64,000 nt of DNA from Sutcliffiella halmapala (GTDB taxonomy: Bacteria; Bacillota; Bacilli; Bacillales; Bacillaceae_I). The stretch spans positions 3,485,445 through 3,549,444 of the forward strand of contig NZ_KV917375.1 in assembly GCF_002019665.1 (NCBI RefSeq), written 5' to 3'. The position numbers and the translations under genes are program-made. Of this stretch, positions 1-9,709 are shown in pieces. The first letter of the stretch is position 1, and the number at the start of each line of letters is the position of its first letter. A model generated the notes under the pieces. It saw nothing but the letters and a program-made list of their open reading frames with translations. It made no database searches and had not been told where the DNA came from.

Positions 1-143
1 TTCCCCTTTTTCGTCATCTGTGGTGCAATTTTTCTTTGAATGGAAGTTTACGACTTTCGCTTCAGTCACCAGCTCGGGATAGCCATATCTTTTAACAAAG
101 CCAATAAATAAAGAGACTGGGAGAAAAGTGTTTTAGTCTAAGG

Positions 144-194
144 AAAAACCCGAACTAATTTAAGTTTTAAGATCAAATTAGTTCAGGTTTTTTT
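144..194. terminator. Bidirectional terminator hairpin
   Basis: AACC-c-GAACTAATTT pairs with AAATTAGTTC-a-GGTT. The stem is flanked by an A-run on the left and a T-run on the right, so it could terminate transcription from either side. It lies downstream of yhgE on the minus strand. Confidence 0.7.
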
Positions 195-231
195 ATGTGT
201 TCAACTATAACGTTTAATTTTTACGTTACTC

Positions 232-363
232 CAGCGGTTGATTGGAGTGCAAGACGAAGACTCCTGCTTAGAGAAGTGGCCAATGTGAGACCCCGCAGGC
301 GAAGCCGAGGAGGCTCACGAGTCACCACGGAAAGCGAAGTCTTGCACGGAAATCAATAGCGGT
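232..363. repeat. Dispersed repeat, copy A (diverged)
   Basis: The ends form an imperfect inverted repeat: GGAGTGCAAGAC near 244 against GTCTTGCACGGAA near 340. The core shares GACTCCTGC, GAGACCCCGCAGGC, CCGAGGAGGCTC and CGGAAAGCGAA with the copies near 19.4 and 54.2 kb. It has drifted most of the three: the GGACCGCCCGCGGAAAG segment is reduced. It looks like a non-coding dispersed intergenic element. Confidence 0.75.
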
Positions 364-434
364 TTTTAGAGCCGGTACTTAAATTGTTCGTCTTTTGTAA
401 GAGTTTTTTTAGTTTTGTCACATCCTCTTTATGA

Positions 435-2627
435 TTATCCCTCTATCACTCTATGTTCTTTTCTAAATTTACGTATAAAATACATCCAAGTTCCAGCTAT
501 TAATACTGTAATATAGCCAAATAGGATGGCTGCGTTTTGCCACATAAATGCATAGTCTCCACTTGAGATAACTGCTTTAAATCCAGCTACCGAATAGGTC
601 ATTGGTAAAAGTGCATGGAAGATTTGGAGAGAGCCAGGGATTAGTTCTAATGGGAATGTCCCTGCACTTGTTGTAAGCTGCAAAATTAGGATAATGATTG
701 CGACAAATCGCCCAGGATCCCCGAGTAAAGTAACTAAGAACTGGATTAAGGCAATAAACGATAAAGATGTAATGATACTAAATAGGATAAATAAAGGAAC
801 GCTTTGTACCTCTATGCCTAGTCCTAATAATAGTACCGCATCTGCTAATAGTGCTTGTGCTACTCCAACTGTTGCAAGAACACTAAATTTCCCAAGAAAC
901 CAGCCCGTTCCAGAAGTTGGAACCTGCTCTGTTTCTCTTAATGGATAGACAATGGATAACAACAATGCCCCGACAAATAATCCTAGTGATAAAAAGTATG
1001 GAGCAAAACCGGTCCCGTAATTTGGAACTTCATTGACTACTTCAGATTTCACCTTAACTGGGTCTGCGAACATCCCATAGGTGTCCTCATTCCCCTTTAC
1101 ACCACCGGCTTTCTCTGCGGCATCACTTAGTTTGGTTTCTAGTTCTTGTGTGCCTTCTCCAACTTGTTGTATTCCTTGATTTAATGTTTCAGACCCTTTT
1201 GCCAATTCTGCTGTACCTGTTTGGAATTGCTTAGAACCGTTCTCTAGCTCACCCATTCCTTCTAAAAGCTTTTGGCCCCCTTGTGTAAGTGCCTGACTTC
1301 CTTGTGTTGCTTCCGCTAATTTTCCGCCGAACGTCGACATACCATTTATAATTTCTGTTTGTCCATTCAGTAATTCATTGGAACCTTTTGCTAATTGATC
1401 AGCCCCATTAACTAGTTCTGATAAACCTGAGGCTAACTGTTTTTCTCCTTCCGCTAGCTGTGATAAAGAAGTTTCAGTTGTAACTAGACCACTTTGAAGT
1501 CCTTTTACTCCTTCCCCTAAAGCACCAAGACCTTGAGAGAATTGTTCGCTTCCTTTAATGATTTCCTGTAGATAAGCTTCTACTAATGCTCGCTCATTTT
1601 CATCTGCTTCTGCTAACATAGGTTGAAGTAATTGTTGGAATTCCTTTAAATTACTTGATAGCTGTCCGGATTTTTGCTTGACATTTTCCACTTCCGTTTG
1701 GATGACCAATCCGCCACCAGATAATTTCTTCGCCCCTTCTGCTAGTTGGCCAGATGCCTTGAAAAGTTCTTGTTGTGCGGTATACGCTTTTTCTAATCCC
1801 GCTTGACTTGCTGCAGATCCTTGTTGCAGTCCTTTCATTCCTTCTAAAAGTTGATTGGTTCCATCAGCCAAGCTTTGGTGTCCTTCTTGCAATTGCCCTA
1901 GCCCATTTGCTAATTTTGCGTTCCCAACATATAGTTCTTGAACGCCACCATAAGCTGATTCAATTCCAGTACTAAAAGTAATCGATTTTTCAGCAGCTTG
2001 TAATAATGCTGCTTTCAAGTCACTAGAGCCGTCTCTCAATTTTGAGATACCTTCATTTAGTTCCTTTGTACCATCTGTTGCTTGCTGGAATCCCTCTGCC
2101 ATCGTTTCGATATTTGTAAACATTTCTTCTGCATAAGTAGTGACTAACTCATTGGAAACTTCCTCTTTAATTTTTTCCACGGCAGTAGAACCTATTTGTG
2201 AGGATAAAAAATTATAGCTCTCATTAGGGATGTACTTTAACTCCATTGGAATCGGTTGTTCATCCAATAATGTCGTCGCTCGTTTTGAAAAATCCTCTGG
2301 TATTTCAATTACCATATAATAGCGTTGCTTTTCTAGCCCTGCATATGCCTCGTCCTTTGAAACAAATTCCCATTCAAAGGCTGGGTTATTCTTCAAGTTA
2401 TCAACAAGATCTTCTCCAATGGCGAGCGTTTCACTCTCAAATTCAGCTCCTTCATCTAGATTCACCACTGCTACTGGTAGATCATCTAATCGTTCATACG
2501 GATCCCAGAAGGCCCATAAAAACATCCCACTATATAATAAAGGTATAAACAGTACAGCTAACACTGGAATCAGAATCTTTTTATTGGAAAAATGGTCTTT
2601 CCACTCTGATCCGATAAACTTATTCAT
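435..2627 (-). CDS. yhgE: YhgE/Pip-family membrane protein
   Basis: A 730-residue membrane protein of the YhgE/Pip family, related to the permease part of ABC-2 exporters; its substrate is unknown. There is one transmembrane segment near residues 18-40, and about five in the last 190 residues. Between them lies a long extracellular stretch built of repeated L-x-x-G-x-x-x-L-x-x-G units, probably helical. It follows yhgD on the minus strand. The gap between them holds an operator identical in design to the one upstream of yhgD, so the TetR protein probably controls both genes. B. subtilis has the same neighbours (hemEHY-yhgD-yhgE). Confidence 0.9.
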   Translation of the reverse strand: MNKFIGSEWKDHFSNKKILIPVLAVLFIPLLYSGMFLWAFWDPYERLDDLPVAVVNLDEGAEFESETLAIGEDLVDNLKNNPAFEWEFVSKDEAYAGLEKQRYYMVIEIPEDFSKRATTLLDEQPIPMELKYIPNESYNFLSSQIGSTAVEKIKEEVSNELVTTYAEEMFTNIETMAEGFQQATDGTKELNEGISKLRDGSSDLKAALLQAAEKSITFSTGIESAYGGVQELYVGNAKLANGLGQLQEGHQSLADGTNQLLEGMKGLQQGSAASQAGLEKAYTAQQELFKASGQLAEGAKKLSGGGLVIQTEVENVKQKSGQLSSNLKEFQQLLQPMLAEADENERALVEAYLQEIIKGSEQFSQGLGALGEGVKGLQSGLVTTETSLSQLAEGEKQLASGLSELVNGADQLAKGSNELLNGQTEIINGMSTFGGKLAEATQGSQALTQGGQKLLEGMGELENGSKQFQTGTAELAKGSETLNQGIQQVGEGTQELETKLSDAAEKAGGVKGNEDTYGMFADPVKVKSEVVNEVPNYGTGFAPYFLSLGLFVGALLLSIVYPLRETEQVPTSGTGWFLGKFSVLATVGVAQALLADAVLLLGLGIEVQSVPLFILFSIITSLSFIALIQFLVTLLGDPGRFVAIIILILQLTTSAGTFPLELIPGSLQIFHALLPMTYSVAGFKAVISSGDYAFMWQNAAILFGYITVLIAGTWMYFIRKFRKEHRVIEG

Positions 2628-2651
2628 AAACTATTCCTCCAATAAACTTTT

Positions 2652-2674
2652 TGACCAAAATTCTCATTTGGTCA
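2652..2674. promoter_or_regulatory. TetR-type operator upstream of yhgE
   Basis: TGACCAAA-N7-TTTGGTCA is a perfect 8-bp inverted repeat with a 7-nt spacer (ATTCTCA), just upstream of the yhgE start. It matches the site upstream of yhgD in sequence and spacing, so both are probably bound by YhgD. Confidence 0.75.
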
Positions 2675-2699
2675 TTTTATTGTAAATAATAAAGGACTA

Positions 2700-3266
2700 T
2701 CAAGTAGACAATCCTTTAAAAAAGTATAACTCAAATAGTTGAGCAATCTTTTCTTTTGATAATGGTGGGTGATTTGCTTCCCAGTCGACGATTAAAGCAA
2801 GATAAAATTTAAGCATTAAAAAGGCGGTTACTTCTGAATCACACTCCATAATTTCCGCTTTAGCTATCGCTATCTCAATCTTTTCTTGAATATAGCTAAT
2901 GATTACCTGTTCTACTTTCCTCAGCTCATCTTTCACAATTGGCGTTCCAAGCTCTTTCTCCTCTTGGATTAGTTTCACTGTAAGTTGATGTTCATTTCGA
3001 AACTCCAATATTCGGGTAAGTGCTCGGTGGGCATTTTCATAAAAGGAAAGCTCAGGGTCTATCGATTCGTCAGCAACTCCCTTCATTTCCTTAATAATAT
3101 TGGATACGATTTCTCCAAAAAGCTTTTCTTTATTCGAGTAGAACGTATAAATCGTTCCTTTTCCGACATTTGCTATTTTCGCAACTTGGTCCATAGTCGT
3201 TGCTTTATAGCCGAACATCGAAAAAGATTTAGCGGCAGCTTCGATTATACTTTGTTTTCGATCCAT
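2700..3266 (-). CDS. yhgD: TetR-family transcriptional regulator
   Basis: A 188-residue TetR-type repressor. The N-terminal helix-turn-helix occupies about residues 8-50 (FGYKATTMDQVAKIANVGKG, then TIYTFYSNKEKLF). The rest is a helical ligand-binding domain of normal length. It lies downstream of hemY and directly upstream of yhgE, as in B. subtilis. A palindrome about 25-50 nt upstream of its start and a near-identical one before yhgE suggest autoregulation and control of yhgE. The inducing ligand is unknown. Confidence 0.88.
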   Translation of the reverse strand: MDRKQSIIEAAAKSFSMFGYKATTMDQVAKIANVGKGTIYTFYSNKEKLFGEIVSNIIKEMKGVADESIDPELSFYENAHRALTRILEFRNEHQLTVKLIQEEKELGTPIVKDELRKVEQVIISYIQEKIEIAIAKAEIMECDSEVTAFLMLKFYLALIVDWEANHPPLSKEKIAQLFELYFFKGLST

Positions 3267-3290
3267 TTTTATACCCCCTGTACAACCAAT

Positions 3291-3315
3291 ATGACCGAAA
3301 TTCTAATTCGGTCAT
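3291..3315. promoter_or_regulatory. TetR-type operator upstream of yhgD
   Basis: ATGACCGAA-N7-TTCGGTCAT is a perfect 9-bp inverted repeat with spacer ATTCTAA. It shares TGACC-R-AA and the 7-nt spacer (ATTCTNA) with the site at 2652-2674. Confidence 0.78.
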
Positions 3316-3465
3316 CTGGTCATCATTATATCCTGTGCAGTTTTAAATAGCAACTAAAAAAATTTATTAGAAGAAAAAGGTTTCTTGAAAAATGCCAGGA
3401 CCTAACTCGTCGTCGGCCTTCACCACTAAAAAAACCTCCAATTTATTTAACCACACAACGCTAAA

Positions 3466-3507
3466 AAGCTGCCCAATTTGTCAGGAAAACCTAACCTTGG
3501 GCAGCTT
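3466..3507 (-). terminator. hemY terminator
   Basis: AAGCTGCCCAA pairs perfectly with TTGGGCAGCTT. On the minus strand it is followed by TTTTTAG, just past the hemY stop. Confidence 0.85.
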
Positions 3508-3511
3508 ACAC

Positions 3512-4948
3512 TTATTTTATCGTAACTAGTTCTTCAACCTTCAATTGCGCTAATACCGCTGACACGACCGCTTTTCCTTGATCTATACAATCCGGTAAGC
3601 CAACGCCTTCAAAGGAGCTTCCTGCTAAGTAGACTCCTGGCATCTCTTCTGACAAACGCTCATTTATTTCCTTTAGCATTTTTTTATGTCCTACTGCATA
3701 CTGAGGCATTGCTTGCTTCCAACGACTTACAATCGTGAAATCAGGGGATGCACCGATATCCATAATTTTATTAAGATCATCTAATACTACCTGTTTGATT
3801 TCTTCGTCACTTTGTTCAACGATTGCTTCATCACCAGCTCTTCCAACATAGCAGCGCAAGAGAATTTTTCCCTCTGGAGTCGTGTGTGGCCACTTTTTAT
3901 GGGTCCAGGTACACGCTGTGATTGTGTAATCACTATTTCTCGCAACCACAAAGCCTGTTCCCTCGACATCATCTTTAATCGCTGACGCATCAAAAGCCAT
4001 CGCTACTGTCGCTACAGACGTAGATGTCATTTTTTCAAGAGGCGCTATAGAAGTGACATTCGGTAATATGTTTGCTGTTGCAAAGTGTGGAGTAGTAATA
4101 ATAACACTGTCAGATACCAGTAACTCTCCATTACTAAGCGAAAGCTCATAACGCTGTTCATCTAGCTTTTCAAGCTGCTCCACTTTCACTGCCTTTAACA
4201 CTTTCACATCAATTAAGCTCTTCTCGATCTCATCTACAAGAGATTGTAGCCCACCTGTTAAGGTTTGAAACATCCCTTTTTTCGATTTCGGTTGGTTGGC
4301 AGGCTTTTTGGGAGTTGTTTGTTTCATACCTAGTATGAGACTTCGATACTTTTGCTCAACCTGTTGGAATTGAGGGAACGTAGCTTGTAAGCTTAATTTA
4401 TCAATATCACCTGCATAAATGCCTGATAATAAAGGTTCAATTAAATTCTCTACTACTTCATCTCCCAATCTTCTGCGAAAAAAGGCGCCTAATGATTGGT
4501 CTTCCCCATTATTACCTGAAGCTGGTAAAACCAAATCTGCTGCTGCTCTCATTTTACCCATCGTAGAAAATAAACCAGTCGTTACAAAAGGAGATAACTT
4601 AGTTGGAATTCCCATTACCGCTCCTTCTGGCATTGGATAAAGCTGACCTTTTAGAAGGATATGAGCTTGACCAGTTGCATTATTGGTCAAGTGATTCTCA
4701 AGGCCCACTTCCTTTATTAACTGAGCCGCACTAACCTTTCTTTCAAGGAAAGAATCTGGCCCGCGTTCAATCGTAAAGCCATCCTTCTTAACGGTTTGCA
4801 TTTTCCCACCTAAACGATTGCTTGCCTCGATGAGTATTATATCTATATTTAATTTGTTCTCTTTAATTGCTTTTTGAAGATAATAGGCGGCAGAGAGACC
4901 CGTGATTCCTCCGCCGATGATGACAACCTTCTTTTTCTCCTCATTCAT
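3512..4948 (-). CDS. hemY: Coproporphyrinogen III / protoporphyrinogen oxidase HemY
   Basis: A 478-residue FAD-dependent oxidase. In Firmicutes HemY (also CgoX) oxidises coproporphyrinogen III to coproporphyrin III in the coproporphyrin-dependent heme route. The N-terminus has a dinucleotide-binding fold (VVIIGGGITGLSAAYYL), followed by an E-x-x-x-R-x-GG-type motif (EASNRLGGK). The C-terminus carries the FAD-contacting YLAGSSFEGVGLPDCI. It is the last of three consecutive heme genes (hemE, hemH, hemY) with short gaps and a strong terminator behind it. Length is normal for the family. Confidence 0.95.
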   Translation of the reverse strand: MNEEKKKVVIIGGGITGLSAAYYLQKAIKENKLNIDIILIEASNRLGGKMQTVKKDGFTIERGPDSFLERKVSAAQLIKEVGLENHLTNNATGQAHILLKGQLYPMPEGAVMGIPTKLSPFVTTGLFSTMGKMRAAADLVLPASGNNGEDQSLGAFFRRRLGDEVVENLIEPLLSGIYAGDIDKLSLQATFPQFQQVEQKYRSLILGMKQTTPKKPANQPKSKKGMFQTLTGGLQSLVDEIEKSLIDVKVLKAVKVEQLEKLDEQRYELSLSNGELLVSDSVIITTPHFATANILPNVTSIAPLEKMTSTSVATVAMAFDASAIKDDVEGTGFVVARNSDYTITACTWTHKKWPHTTPEGKILLRCYVGRAGDEAIVEQSDEEIKQVVLDDLNKIMDIGASPDFTIVSRWKQAMPQYAVGHKKMLKEINERLSEEMPGVYLAGSSFEGVGLPDCIDQGKAVVSAVLAQLKVEELVTIK

Positions 4949-4972
4949 GGTATCATCGCCTTCTTAGTTAGT

Positions 4973-5914
4973 TTACTGGTTATGCTTTTTTAACTCTTCT
5001 AATACAACAGAAGCCATTGCATCGATAAACTCTGGTTGAGTGTTCGGCATTTCAGGACGATAGTATTTCGCATCAAGCTCATTCGTGACAACCTTACATT
5101 CTATATCATTGTCATACAACACCTCTAAATGATCTGACACGAAACCTACAGGTGTGTAAACAAAGGATGTGTAGCCTTTCTCTCTATGAAGGTCCCGTGT
5201 AATGTCTTGTACATCTGGACCTAACCATGGATCAGGAGTGTTTCCTTCACTTTGCCATGCGATACAATAGTTCTCTATTTCTGCACCTTTTGCGATTAAA
5301 TCTGCTGTTTCTTGCAACTGATCGCGGTATGGATCACCCATTTGAATAATCTTCTCAGGTAAGCTGTGGGCAGAAACAATCAGTACTGCATTCTCTTTTT
5401 CCTTAGCATCCATCCCATCGAACGTTTCCGATACTCGCTTCACCCAATAGTCAATAAACTTCGGCTCTTCATACCAGCTTTCTACAGAATAGATTGCAGG
5501 ACCACCGATTTTGTCAGACTCCTCTTGGGCACGATTATTATAGGATTTGATGCTATAAGTAGAGAAATGTGGAGCAAGTACGATACTTACCGCTTCTGTA
5601 ATACCATCTTCCTTCATTTGTTTAACAGCATCTTCTACGAATGGCTCTATATGCTTTAAACCTAAGTAAACGTTAAATTCAACCTTATCTTGTATCTCAT
5701 TTAAATGTGCGCCAAGTGCATCTGCTTGCTCTTGTGTAATCTTGGCTAGCGGAGAAATGCCTCCGATTGCATCATAGCGGTCACGCAAGTCTTGAAGCAT
5801 TTCATCAGAAGGTTTTTTTCCTCTGCGAATATGTGTATAATAACGCTCTAAATCTTCCTCTTTATAAGGAGTTCCATAAGCCATCACTAATAAACCCATT
5901 TTCTTTTTTGCCAT
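4973..5914 (-). CDS. hemH: Ferrochelatase (coproporphyrin ferrochelatase)
   Basis: A 313-residue soluble ferrochelatase that inserts ferrous iron into the porphyrin. In Firmicutes the substrate is coproporphyrin III (CpfC). The conserved metal-site histidine lies in VSAHSLPEK, and the partner glutamate in [11 protein letters not shown]. The [13 protein letters not shown] region is also typical. A GAGGTG ribosome binding site precedes the ATG. It is the middle gene of hemEHY, 30 nt after hemE. Length is close to the B. subtilis enzyme. Confidence 0.96.
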   Translation of the reverse strand: MAKKKMGLLVMAYGTPYKEEDLERYYTHIRRGKKPSDEMLQDLRDRYDAIGGISPLAKITQEQADALGAHLNEIQDKVEFNVYLGLKHIEPFVEDAVKQMKEDGITEAVSIVLAPHFSTYSIKSYNNRAQEESDKIGGPAIYSVESWYEEPKFIDYWVKRVSETFDGMDAKEKENAVLIVSAHSLPEKIIQMGDPYRDQLQETADLIAKGAEIENYCIAWQSEGNTPDPWLGPDVQDITRDLHREKGYTSFVYTPVGFVSDHLEVLYDNDIECKVVTNELDAKYYRPEMPNTQPEFIDAMASVVLEELKKHNQ

Positions 5915-5944
5915 TGTATTTTACACCTCGGTCTTTTTATCTAT

Positions 5945-6982
5945 CTATTTAGAAGTATAATCGTGAACAAACTGCGCTAAACGTTTTAATGTTTCTGGTT
6001 TCACTTCTGGGAATACTCCGTGCCCAAGATTAAAGATATAGCCTGGTTGTTGCATGCCCTGGTCTAAGATTGCTTTTGTCTTCTCTTCAATAACTTCCCA
6101 TGGAGCAAGCAAGATAGCAGGATCTAAGTTACCTTGAACAGTTTTAGTAATGCCGCGCTTTCTTGCTTCTGCTATTGGTAAACGCCAATCTAATCCAACG
6201 ACATCTAACGGTAAGTCATGCCATTCGTTTGCTAGGTGACTTGCACCAACACCAAACATGATTAGTGGGACATTTTCTTCTCTTAAAGAAGAGAAAATAC
6301 GCGTCATCACTGGTTTGATGAAATAACGATAGTCTTCTATATTTAATGCGCCAACCCAGCTATCAAAAATTTGAATCGCCTTTGCTCCCGCATTAATTTG
6401 AGAACGTACATACGTAATTGTCATATCAGCCAGCTTGTCCATTAATGCAAACCATGCTTTTGGTTCTGCATACATGAATGCTTTTGTTTTGTTATAGTTC
6501 TTAGATGGTCCGCCTTCAATCATATAGGAAGCTAATGTAAAAGGTGCACCAGCAAAGCCGATTAAAGGAACATCTAATTGTTCTTTTGTTAATAATCTGA
6601 TTGTATCAAGTACATAAGGAACGTCCTCTTCTGGATTGATTTCTCCCAGCTTCTCCACGTCTTGTACGGAACGAATCGGATTGTCAATAACCGGTCCAAT
6701 TCCAGATTTAATTTCCACATCCACTCCGATTGCTGGCAGTGGACTCATGATATCCTTATAAAGAATTGCTGCATCGACATTATATTGATCAACAGGAAGC
6801 TTTGTTACATAAGCACAAAGTTCTGGTTGGTGAGTAATTTCAAAAAGTGAATATTTCTCTTTAATTTTTCTATATTCAGGTTGAGAACGGCCAGCTTGCC
6901 TCATATACCATAATGGAACATGCTCCGTTGCTTCTCCTCTACATGCTTTTAAAAATGTATCATTAAACTTACTTTGACTCAC
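5945..6982 (-). CDS. hemE: Uroporphyrinogen decarboxylase
   Basis: HemE removes four carboxyl groups from uroporphyrinogen III to give coproporphyrinogen III. The N-terminal signature [16 protein letters not shown] is intact, as are the conserved [17 protein letters not shown] and [10 protein letters not shown] motifs. I place the start at GTG 6982 (VSQSKFND) because GGAAGGGG sits 8 nt upstream; the longer reading from TTG at 7000 would bury that site inside the gene. First gene of the hemEHY run. The 345-residue length fits the family. Confidence 0.95.
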   Translation of the reverse strand: MSQSKFNDTFLKACRGEATEHVPLWYMRQAGRSQPEYRKIKEKYSLFEITHQPELCAYVTKLPVDQYNVDAAILYKDIMSPLPAIGVDVEIKSGIGPVIDNPIRSVQDVEKLGEINPEEDVPYVLDTIRLLTKEQLDVPLIGFAGAPFTLASYMIEGGPSKNYNKTKAFMYAEPKAWFALMDKLADMTITYVRSQINAGAKAIQIFDSWVGALNIEDYRYFIKPVMTRIFSSLREENVPLIMFGVGASHLANEWHDLPLDVVGLDWRLPIAEARKRGITKTVQGNLDPAILLAPWEVIEEKTKAILDQGMQQPGYIFNLGHGVFPEVKPETLKRLAQFVHDYTSK

Positions 6983-7000
6983 TGTAATGACCCCTTCCAA

Positions 7001-7305
7001 TTCTCTTCTTTATTACGTTTCACTTCTGTCATTTTACACTATACCTATAAATGTAAAGAAAGTATAGAAGTAGCGCATATTGTTCATAAAATAGACGATT
7101 TATTTAGCAAATACCATGAACAATCTACGTATTTACTCCAATATTTTTTTGCTTCCAGTGGAAAGTCTATAATCATTAGAATGATAAAAGGATGTACCTA
7201 CAAATCTGTACATCCTGCTATCGGTTGACTTAGGTTAAGAAATATAAGGAGACAGTTAAAAATTAACATAACTGTTCGTTACCAATCACCCGCTCGTTCT
7301 ATCTA
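7001..7305. other. pbpF-hemE intergenic region
   Basis: About 300 nt without a gene. It contains the pbpF terminator hairpin near 7185-7216 and presumably the hemE promoter (minus strand). I see no clear operator. Confidence 0.5.
7185..7216 (-). terminator. pbpF terminator
   Basis: AGGATGTAC pairs with GTACATCCT, and on the minus strand is followed by TTTTATC. It lies about 90 nt past the pbpF stop. Confidence 0.6.
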
Positions 7306-9489
7306 TTAGCGAAATGTCGGTTTTACCATTTTTGATGGCTCCCCTTCTTGCTCAGTTTGAATATTATAAGGTACTACATAATAGGAAGGAGCGGAAAAAA
7401 CATTTACATGTTCAATTTCAAACGTACCTTTTCCTGTTACTTCATCAACCAGTGTTACCGTCTCATCGTCGACAGAATAGATACGGTAGACAATGCGCTT
7501 GTCGTCGGACGTGGACCAGTTTAAAACAGCTGTGAATAATCCGAATGCTCGAAAAGTCATCGACGCATTTATCTCATCTATAGAATGCAACTTAATCGGC
7601 TCTTCTAAATCAATCACTCCTACGGGTACGGAGAACATTTGATTGTCTAACCCAGATTCCCTAATGATATCTTTAAACAATTTCGTTGGAAAGGATCCAC
7701 CACCTGTTAAATACTGTTCCTTTGTTGTCACATCATACCCCATCCATACTGTCCCAACGATAGTTGGCGTATAACCGACAAACCAAGTATCCTTAATCGC
7801 GCCTTCCACATTAGGATAATTAGTTGTTCCTGTTTTACCTGCTAAGTCTCCCTTAATAGAACCTGCTTGTGCAGTTCCCTCTTCCACAACACCTTCTAGC
7901 ATTCTTGTCATCGACCAAGCGGTTTGTGGACTGAACACTTGTTTTTCTTCAGTTTTTGCACTTGCTATTACTTCACCACTTCTATTTTTTATTTCTTTAA
8001 TAAAATGTGGTTCTACAACCTTTCCGTTCTTCCCAAAATTCCGATAAGCTTTCGTTAATTCTAAAGGAGTTACCCCTTCTTTTAATCCCCCGAGTGCAAT
8101 TGCTAAACCGTTATCTGGAATCGAGAGGTCCATTTTTTCTAAATAGCCCTTACTTTTTTTAATTCCTAGTTCATTTAATGTCCAAACAGCTGGGGCATTT
8201 AAAGAATCTCTAACAGCGTCATACATCGATACTTTATCTAGATATTTATGATGATAGTTTCGAGGTTCATAGCCATCATAGGATAATAGCTTGTCCGTTA
8301 ATAAACTATATGGTTCATAAGTCGCTTCTTCTATTGCAGGAGCATAAACAGCAAGTGGTTTAAAGGTGGAACCTGGCTGTCTTTTAATTGAGACTCGGTT
8401 AATGCCTTGAGTTACATAGTTGCGTCCTCCCATTACAGCAAGCACACCACCTGTATCTTGATCCATTAAGACGAACGAACCTTCCACACTCTCTTTCTTT
8501 CCTGGAAAATATTCATCTTGTTGAAAGAGTTCGAATGCAACATCCTGTGCAACGACATTCATTGGCACGGTAATTGAATAGCCACCTCTATGCAACTCTT
8601 CATTCGTTAAGCCATACAAAGCTGCTGCTTCCTCTACCACCATATCTATATACGTTAAATAAGCTTGATTTTCTTTCTGTTCTACAATCTGAACGCCTAA
8701 CGTTTTTCCTTGCAAGGCGATAGCCTCTTCTGCTTCTAAAAAGCCATTCCTATGCATCAAGCTAATGACTAGATCTCTTCTTTCTTTCGCCACAATCGGA
8801 TGATTTATCGGCGAATAACCATTAGGAGCTTTAGGCAGTGCCGCCAATAATGCTCCCTGCTCAATGGTCAAATCCTTTGTACTTTTATTAAAATAAAACT
8901 TAGAAGCTGCCTCAACACCATAAGCACCATGCCCAAAGTAGATTTGATTTAAATACATCTCTAATATTTCATCTTTTGTATAACGTCGCTCTAGATTAAT
9001 AGCGATGACGGCTTCCTTTGTCTTACGAAGCCAAGATTTTTCGTTGGTAAGAAAGACGTTTTTAGCAAGTTGTTGTGTTAAGGTGCTTCCTCCCTCCGCC
9101 TTACTTCTTGTGATGATATCTCGATATACGGCTCGTCCAATAGCACGAACATCAATACCACGATGTTCATAAAAACGCTGATCCTCCACCGCTACAAACG
9201 CTTGCTGTACATGTTTGGGAATTTCATCAATTGTAACAATTTCACGATTTTCAAAGAAAAGCTTTGTGATTGGCTTCCCTTCTTCATCCACTAAAGTTGT
9301 AGTGGAATCCATAATCAGCTTTGTATCATCAATTACATAATTCCCTGCAAAGATAATCATGATATACCCGATAAGTCCAAGGAAAATGGAGCTAATTAGT
9401 ACGATGGGTAGGAGAAAATATTTATTTGAAAAAAACCTATTAATATTTGGTATACTACTCGACTTCTTTTTTCTTGTGAATCTCTCCAT
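7306..9489 (-). CDS. pbpF: Class A penicillin-binding protein (PBP1F/2C)
   Basis: A 727-residue bifunctional peptidoglycan synthase. One transmembrane helix lies at about residues 28-52. The GT51 glycosyltransferase domain follows, with catalytic EDQRFYEHRG and GGSTLTQQLAKN. The transpeptidase domain has the S-x-x-K serine in PGSTFKP, SLN as the S-x-N motif, and AGKTGTTN as the K-T-G motif. The C-terminus has a short fibronectin-like tail. AGGAGG precedes the ATG. As in B. subtilis it sits between hmoB and hemE. Forespore expression is known for B. subtilis PbpF but cannot be read here. Confidence 0.94.
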   Translation of the reverse strand: MERFTRKKKSSSIPNINRFFSNKYFLLPIVLISSIFLGLIGYIMIIFAGNYVIDDTKLIMDSTTTLVDEEGKPITKLFFENREIVTIDEIPKHVQQAFVAVEDQRFYEHRGIDVRAIGRAVYRDIITRSKAEGGSTLTQQLAKNVFLTNEKSWLRKTKEAVIAINLERRYTKDEILEMYLNQIYFGHGAYGVEAASKFYFNKSTKDLTIEQGALLAALPKAPNGYSPINHPIVAKERRDLVISLMHRNGFLEAEEAIALQGKTLGVQIVEQKENQAYLTYIDMVVEEAAALYGLTNEELHRGGYSITVPMNVVAQDVAFELFQQDEYFPGKKESVEGSFVLMDQDTGGVLAVMGGRNYVTQGINRVSIKRQPGSTFKPLAVYAPAIEEATYEPYSLLTDKLLSYDGYEPRNYHHKYLDKVSMYDAVRDSLNAPAVWTLNELGIKKSKGYLEKMDLSIPDNGLAIALGGLKEGVTPLELTKAYRNFGKNGKVVEPHFIKEIKNRSGEVIASAKTEEKQVFSPQTAWSMTRMLEGVVEEGTAQAGSIKGDLAGKTGTTNYPNVEGAIKDTWFVGYTPTIVGTVWMGYDVTTKEQYLTGGGSFPTKLFKDIIRESGLDNQMFSVPVGVIDLEEPIKLHSIDEINASMTFRAFGLFTAVLNWSTSDDKRIVYRIYSVDDETVTLVDEVTGKGTFEIEHVNVFSAPSYYVVPYNIQTEQEGEPSKMVKPTFR

Positions 9490-9709
9490 GATGTTTACCT
9501 CCTCTTAAAAAGCGGTAATAATAAGAAACGTGTGTATGATTTAGGTACTGTAGTATTTATGAAAGATTTGTATTTCTTTTCTAGTTATTAAAAATAGAGC
9601 ATACTTTAATAAGTACAAATTTTATTTTAGCTTATAAGAGAGAATCTTTCTTGCATTTACCTTATTTTGCTATAACATGCATTATATTAAACATGAGGGG
9701 CGATGAAAA

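Larger units (their letters stand above)
1..434. other. Left-edge intergenic region with orphan open frame
   Basis: There is no complete gene here. On the minus strand, positions 1 to about 130 stay open without a stop and read like coding sequence (a stretch containing FVKRYGYPELV), but I see no start codon. This could be the degenerate 5' end of a gene running off the left edge, or chance. The rest holds a terminator-like hairpin (144-194) and a diverged copy of a repeat family (232-363). Confidence 0.4.

Noticed and set aside
694-948. Plus-strand 84-residue frame inside yhgE
   Set aside because: Antisense shadow of the membrane domain of yhgE; many such frames across the window were dropped for the same reason.
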